Origin: Chrysemys picta bellii
Lineage: Eukaryota; Chordata; Testudines; Emydidae
Reading direction: 5' to 3'
Length of the DNA: 64,000 nt
NCBI RefSeq assembly: GCF_011386835.1
Contig: NC_088801.1
Location: forward strand, 22,802,824-22,866,823
Numbering within the stretch: the first letter of the stretch is position 1; the number at the start of each line of letters is the position of its first letter. Positions 59,101-64,000 of the stretch are shown here, one piece after another. The notes under the pieces are model-generated. The model was not told where the DNA came from. It worked only from the letters and a program-made list of their open reading frames with translations, and made no database searches. The position numbers were made by a program, and so were the translations under genes.

Positions 59101-60744
59101 GTATTCATAAACATTATCATTACAATCTAAGACCTCAGTCCTGCCCTCAGATATGCAGGGATCCATTATCTTGTATTTTACAACAGTAGCCACTGCACAG
59201 CTTTAATTTATACAGCTACTACTTATGCAGTAGGGTAGCCTCTTGTCCTGTTTCAATGGTAATAGGAGTGCTCAGCCCAGTTGGAACACTTTTTGCATTA
59301 AAACAGAATCCTGCACTCTGGGAGCCTGTACCTTTGGTGCAAGAAATTTGGCTAGCAACACCAGCACTCTTCAGTCAATGGCCCAGGTACAAACCCAGCC
59401 AGATTTTTTTTTTAATTAATGGGAATATTTCATAATCTGTACATGATCATTCAGACCTTAGACTTTTTCCTGAGACTGCCAACAGTTGTGCTAATTAGTG
59501 CCAGTTATAATGGTGCTTTCTGTGGTGTAGACACCTGTTCACTAGGAAATGGCCTGTGATCAGCAGGTTCATTTTACACTGGCAGTGAACAGCCGTTTTA
59601 TGATAACCATTTAAATTCACCACTGATCTGGGTTGGATTCGAACTGCTGATGCTTTAGATCCCCCTATAGATAGATACGCCTATAGATAGATCTATAACT
59701 CATTACTATTCTCCTAAATAATCAAGTTCTCTAGAAAGTAGACTTTGTTTTGTGTGTTGTCAATTATAAATACTAACTTTCTGTCCACAGCCAATAAAAA
59801 TCGAACTTTTTGCTCTGTAATAGGTTTAACATTTTTTGTGTTGCATATGGAGGTGGTGATTTTTGCATTTTGATCCTTATCTCATGCTTCCCCCCCCCCC
59901 ACTCATTAGTGACCTCTTGTGAATGAGATAGGGTTGGAGTAGCTAGAAGCTTCTCTATTGATTGTAGGCTGGAATCCATTTTTTTCTTCCCTTTTCCAAA
60001 TGGAAACAAACGGCTTCTCAGTAGGAAGAGTGCCCTTTGGCTAGTCTATCAATCTGAGGGCTGCTCTTGTCAAAATGCACAGTCACAAGCTTGATAATGC
60101 AGTACATTCCAAAAGCACTATATTTCCAACCTGTTCTCCATCATGTCCTTATGGCGTCACATTTACTCAGTCCATCACATACTTATTAATATTTTACATT
60201 TCCTTGAAAGTGATGGAATTCTATTTTTATTACAAAAGCAACAAGAATAAATACTAATTGTTGTCAGTTATTTCCTTATGCAGTGGGAACAGTAATCTGT
60301 TCCTCAGTTTTAGGTTGCCAAGGCAAAATAATTAAATATTTTAGAAATTAAAAAAAAACCCTGTGATATTAGAAAAACCCAATTTGATCTCCTTCTTTGC
60401 TGTATACTGTATATGAGCTAGAGCTGACTGAAATGACTGCATTATTTTTATTGTTTCTACTTGTAATTTTCCTTTATCTTTAAAAATGTCCTGTTTCTGT
60501 AAAGCATCCTGTACCTTCCTTAAAATCTAGGAGTTACTCATGCAATCACTCTGGATATTTAACATTTTCCTCTATATATGGGTGTTATATTTGGAAGCCA
60601 ATCCCACTTATAAAGGCATACAAGTTCCAAAGGAGATGTAAAAATGAAAGTCCAGAAGATTGCTGGTGCATTATTATTAGTATTGTTATTTATTATTACT
60701 GTCATGCAAATGTGTAGGGCCATTAATCATCTCCTTCTGTGCAG
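59101..60744 (+). other. ARHGAP15: Intronic DNA between two DNA transposons
   Basis: About 1.6 kb has no gene. A tRNA-promoter-like B box (AGTTCGAATCC, minus strand) lies at 59635-59645. A short C-run lies near 59890. Confidence 0.5.
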
Positions 60745-61303
60745 GCCATAGTGGATGGATTTGCAGCAATGGGGTAGTCGAATTGCAGTGGGGTAATAGA
60801 TAGTAGTCATATACATATTTTGGTACCAGCCCACCTTGCCATTGGCAATATTGAAATGCAATAGTGATTCTGGGGGATGTAGCCTACTCCTTGCTCCCCT
60901 GGCTCGTGAAGCTGTACACTGGCCATTTTGACATCTCCAGGAAAAGATTCATCTATCAGCTCAGAAAGTGCAGAATGATTGCTGAATGTGCTTTTGGCAG
61001 ATTGAAGGGATGATGGTGATGTTTACTCACTAAATTGGATCTCAGTGAGAAACATATCAGTGTTTATGTTGTTTCCTGCATAGTATGTGTGAGACAAAGG
61101 GAGAAAAGTAGTTGCCAGAGTGCAGGACAGAGGGGGAGTAACTATCTGCTGATTTTGAGCAGCCAGATTCAAGGACTATTATAAGAGCCTAATATGGAGC
61201 TGTGTGGTTGAGGGATGCTTTGAAAGAACACTTTAACAGTCATCCATCCAGTAGTGTTCTGTTCTGGAATGTTCTCTGGTCCTGCAGCTTTGGATGCTGC
61301 TAG
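60745..61303 (+). pseudogene. PIF/Harbinger transposase pseudogene (HARBI1-like)
   Basis: This decayed DDE transposase of a PIF/Harbinger DNA transposon is readable in three pieces. Piece 1 (from 60745) reads AIVDGFAAMG, a stop, then SNCSGVIDSSHIHILVPAH. It carries the family's GAIDGTHI-type motif, with the first catalytic Asp at 60799-60801. Piece 2 (from 60858, other frame) reads AIVILGDVAYSLLPWLVK and FIYQLRKCRMIAECAFGRLK. It carries the GDxAYP-like motif and the final catalytic Glu at 60984-60986. Piece 3 (61160-61303, third frame) includes AVWLRDALKEHF and ends TAG. The stretch with the middle catalytic Asp is deleted between pieces 1 and 2. Two stops after RLKG (61011 and 61017) replace Arg codons of the usual GRWR, as expected from CpG decay (CGA to TGA). 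TTCTGTGCAG just before piece 1 could be an old splice acceptor. It is not functional. Confidence 0.85.
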
Positions 61304-61634
61304 GAATTGTTGCTGTTCATTTATAAATAAGTCTGGATGTTTTCCTGAACCTATGTGCTTGGCGTACGTTTACAAGTATTGTTTGCTTTGATTACCACTA
61401 TGCAGTCTGCAGTATTTATCCTGAACTAATACATTTGATTCTCCAAAACGAGAAATTTATTGAGCAGGAAAAAAAATGCAGAAATTCAATGTGCAAAAAC
61501 CTCACAGGCAATGTTATACAAATTTTTAACATAACTTAATGGGGGTAATTTAAAAGTAAAAGGATGTAAATATTTCTATCTATTTGAATGTAGTCCTTTG
61601 TGGGTATATCTATACCCACTGTCATTCTCACAGG

Positions 61635-63306
61635 TCAGTGTATGTGAAGCTGTGGCTCTCCTTGCAGAGTGGTAGGGGCAATGATGCACCCTGTGATGCC
61701 ATGTAGTATGTTGTGGGGTTTGAGAGCAGCTATCATGGAATTCTCCAAGGTCTGCAGTATTTTGGTTTGCTGCCTGAGAAGACCCATTATGTCCTGGTTC
61801 ATTTCCTGCTCATTGTCCTGCTGGGAGTCCTGGATCTTTTTCCTGTCCTCTGTCTTTCTCCATGATGTCGGTCATATTGGCCTGCAGGATCTTGCTGAAC
61901 TTATCCTCCCTAGTCCACTTCTTTTTCCTCCTCCTCTGGGTCAGGACTTCTGCATCCATGGAGGAGGCACCCTTCAAAGGACGCCATGCCAAAAACTGAT
62001 GATAAAGACAAACAGATGTATCATTGGTTTACAGACACAAGGGAGAGAGAAAGATAAGTTTCAAAACTCCCTTCTCTTATTCTCTTAAATATTTTTAATA
62101 AGAAATACATATTGGCACTTCAGCTTGGGAGTGCCTCAGCAAGTCCCAGCCCATGGTAAATGGGACTCTCCAGTCCCAGCCATGGTAAATATCACACAAA
62201 TAGGGACGGAGGGGAAGAATTTTTTTTGTTAATTGGAGTGATACAATTTCAATCCCTATTCCATCAGTATGAGTACAGGGCAATGACACTGAATATTGAC
62301 ACTATTTTCCAAGGTAGTGGTGATATTAGCTGATATCTTGCTCCTGAGGGTCACAAAGGCACAGTGAGCACAACTGCTACTTGTGTCCCACCCGGGCCTG
62401 TGTACCGCTAGGCTGTTTACTGCAATGGTGCCAGCCAAATTCATCACCGAATGGTGTGGAAAAGTGTCCTACTGCAGAAGAAGAAATAAGGCAGCCATCC
62501 CTGGAAACCTTCAGGAGAAAATTGCAAAGTATCTCCATGAAAGTTTTGTCACAATATCTCAGTAGGATAAAAGGGGCATTCCTATGAATATAAACAAACT
62601 GCTCCAGATGGTTCCCCCTGACCCTGCTGCCACCTAACCTGATGGCTCTACTTCTGTTTGTTGTACCTTTAACTCTTCTTGTATGAGTAAAACAATAAAA
62701 AGTCGATACTTTTTGCTTGGCGATGGGCCTTGCACCATCTTTACATTTAAGGATTATAAGGAAAAATCTATGCACACACTTAACCGGAGTCCCTTCCCCT
62801 TCATCATCTCATCAGTGCTCTGCTGGTGGGAATGGCTAGACTGTGGTGGAGTCTCAAATAGGTCTTGGCTTATGACATGGCTGGAGTCCCCTGCCAAGTC
62901 TCCCCTCTTGTCCTTGTCCTCATCTTCCTCTTTACTATTCATAACAGAAGTCTTTTTCCTCAGGCTTCACCAAGGTATCCACCGTGGTCTGCAGAGTGCT
63001 TTTGCAGTCTCCACCAACTATGGCATGCAGTGCTTGAAAAAGTGCCAGGTCTGCAGCATAGCACCTGTTGGCCTCCCCAGGCTTGCAGTATCCCTGGCAA
63101 TGTTCCTTTGTTTTCACACATCACTGCTGTTGATCTCTGCCGTACCCCTTTGCCTGCAGCCCCCATGCAATCTGCTCATACATGTCCACATTTCTGTGGT
63201 TAGTCTGCAGCTGTGTTTGCACAACTTATTCTCCACACAGGCCCAGGAGATCCAATATCTCCTGTTTACTCCAAGCAGGAGCATGTCTAGTGCATGGAGC
63301 TGTCAT
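61635..63306 (-). pseudogene. Myb/SANT-like protein pseudogene of the Harbinger element
   Basis: PIF/Harbinger elements carry a second gene, a Myb/SANT-like (trihelix) DNA-binding protein that helps the transposase enter the nucleus and bind the ends. On the minus strand, ATG at 63306 begins MTAPCTRHAPAWSKQEILDL, with the first SANT-type Trp. Further on come MYEQIAWGLQAKGY and KTKEHCQGYCKPGEANR (the KIKELRQxYQKxREAN region). An acidic stretch (EEDEDKDK) and ISQDLFETPPQSSHS follow. In-frame stops follow LCGE and RDQQQ, and a frameshift lies near 62940. After a non-matching block (about 62015-62750) the C-terminal part resumes at 61992. It has QRRRKKKWTREDKFSKILQ and, in a shifted frame, a clean C-terminus with IMGLLRQQTKILQTLENSM ending at 61635. 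A minus-strand AATAAA lies near 61455. The gap may be an intron or a later insertion. Confidence 0.8.
62383..62637 (+). pseudogene. Unassigned protein-like frame inside the Harbinger relic
   Basis: On the + strand, inside the block that separates the two halves of the minus-strand Myb-like pseudogene, 84 codons run in one frame with a single TAG (62563). It includes LFTAMVPAKFITEWCGKVS, then KAAIPGNLQEKIAKYLHES and, after the stop, INKLLQMVPPDPAAT and TAA. An AATAAA lies at 62693. The amphipathic pattern and the stop-to-polyA spacing look like the end of a real gene. I do not recognise the family, and it could still be a chance frame. Confidence 0.4.
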
Positions 63307-63760
63307 GGGCGGTTGGGCAGAACAAGGGAGAGTTGCTAGGTGTGTTTGCAAGGTGGGCAAGCAGGAAAAGTTGTTTCAAAAACATGTTTGGCAGGGGAGA
63401 TTAAAGGGGTGCATGGTTTCTGGTCTCTGTGAAGCCAGAGCAGTGAAGTTTAACAGTCATACATCACTGATTACTGACCTCTGACCAGATTTGATTGTGG
63501 TCTGTGGATCTTGTACTTTGCTGATGAGGCTACTGCAAATTGTGTTGGCAAGCTCCACATCTGATAAGAAGAAATGGAATTTAAAATAGTGACAAGTGCA
63601 GTCACTATTTCAGGGAATGGGGCATTGTGGGACAACTGTTGGAGGACTCTCAGAGTTGACACAAGTCATGCAGTGTCTACGCTCACTGTGTCAACCTCAG
63701 TAGGTCAACCATGGTTCTACTCCATTTTGGGGAGGTGATTTTACTGTGTTGCTGTCTAAA

Positions 63761-64000
63761 AGCAATAGATGTTCTTTGAATGAATGTTCTGCTGCTTTTT
63801 AATATGTCATTTTATTATTATTATTATTATTGCATCAGGTCATTTATTGCATAATGATTTGTATTTACTTTTCTAAATCCTTCCAGAATTTATTATTTGG
63901 GTTTAATAGCATATTTTTAAATTGGGCATAACCAACTTCCATGTAAAAGTTTGGCAGAGAATTGCTGCATGTTCACTTAATTCATTTTTATTGAACCAAG
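63761..64000 (+). other. ARHGAP15: Intronic DNA to window end
   Basis: AT-rich with (TTA)n at 63814-63832. No gene is seen. Confidence 0.6.

Larger units (their letters stand above)
60710..63760. mobile_element. PIF/Harbinger DNA transposon relic with convergent genes
   Basis: About 3 kb contains the + strand transposase pseudogene and the - strand Myb/SANT-like pseudogene, tail to tail, with about 330 bp between their stops. The right flank (63601-63760) has CAGTGTCTACGCTCACTG, GGTCAACCATGGTTCTAC and GGGGAGGTGATTTTACTG. This resembles the ends of turtle Harbinger MITEs and sits upstream of the Myb-like start, as a 5' region should. The left end near 60710 is uncertain, and no terminal inverted repeat or TAA-like target duplication could be confirmed. 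The 5' part of the transposase is missing. Confidence 0.75.

Noticed and set aside
62683..63339. 218-codon + strand frame, the longest in the window, as a membrane protein gene
   Set aside because: It is antisense to the Myb/SANT-like pseudogene, whose motifs are clear on the minus strand. Its hydrophobicity mirrors the acidic, Ser-rich opposite strand.
1..64000. CRISPR arrays, tRNA or rRNA genes, bacterial operons
   Set aside because: No regular spacer-repeat structure, no tRNA cloverleaf and no rRNA match was seen. The sequence is vertebrate intronic DNA.

Overview
The window looks like nuclear DNA from a land vertebrate, most likely a turtle or another reptile. It is AT-rich and almost gene-free, and it carries spliced mammal-like exons with GT/AG borders. 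Its repeats are the types common in turtle genomes: a 5'-truncated CR1 LINE, many hAT relics with 8-bp target duplications, a PIF/Harbinger relic, MIR/L2-like fragments, and one probable LTR. I cannot name the species. Nothing bacterial or viral (operon, ribosome binding site, phage) is present.

The only cellular gene I can support is ARHGAP15, a Rac-directed RhoGAP, on the + strand. Two consecutive coding exons are visible. The 99-nt exon at 52700-52798 encodes the end of the PH domain. The 127-nt exon at 54894-55020 encodes the start of the PH-to-RhoGAP linker. The rest is intron: at least 52.7 kb upstream, 2,095 bp between the exons, and at least 9 kb downstream, the two outer introns running off the window.

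Layout: 1-17.1 kb is unique intron with one hAT relic (7.5 kb) and a GC-rich repeat (6.6 kb). 17.1-21.7 kb is repeat-dense: CR1, a probable LTR, a CR1 split by a hAT, and another hAT-type end. 21.7-30.6 kb is mostly unique, with L2/MIR fragments, a foldback repeat at 23.5 kb and a decayed tandem array at 29 kb. 30.6-47.6 kb is mostly unique, with microsatellites, an inverted repeat at 34.0 kb and a candidate conserved regulatory block at 46.1-46.7 kb. 47.6-49.5 kb holds a double-hairpin hAT, two MIRs and an old hAT. The two exons follow, then a 1.6-kb hAT (57.5-59.1 kb) and a roughly 3-kb Harbinger relic (60.7-63.8 kb). The relic has a transposase pseudogene on + and a Myb/SANT-like pseudogene on -, facing each other tail to tail.

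Nearly all listed open frames of 60-155 codons are chance frames in intron or repeat. The main interest lies in the decayed Harbinger with an extra unassigned frame, the nested insertions that give relative ages, the foldback structures, and the candidate intronic enhancers in a gene that lies near ZEB2 in other vertebrates.
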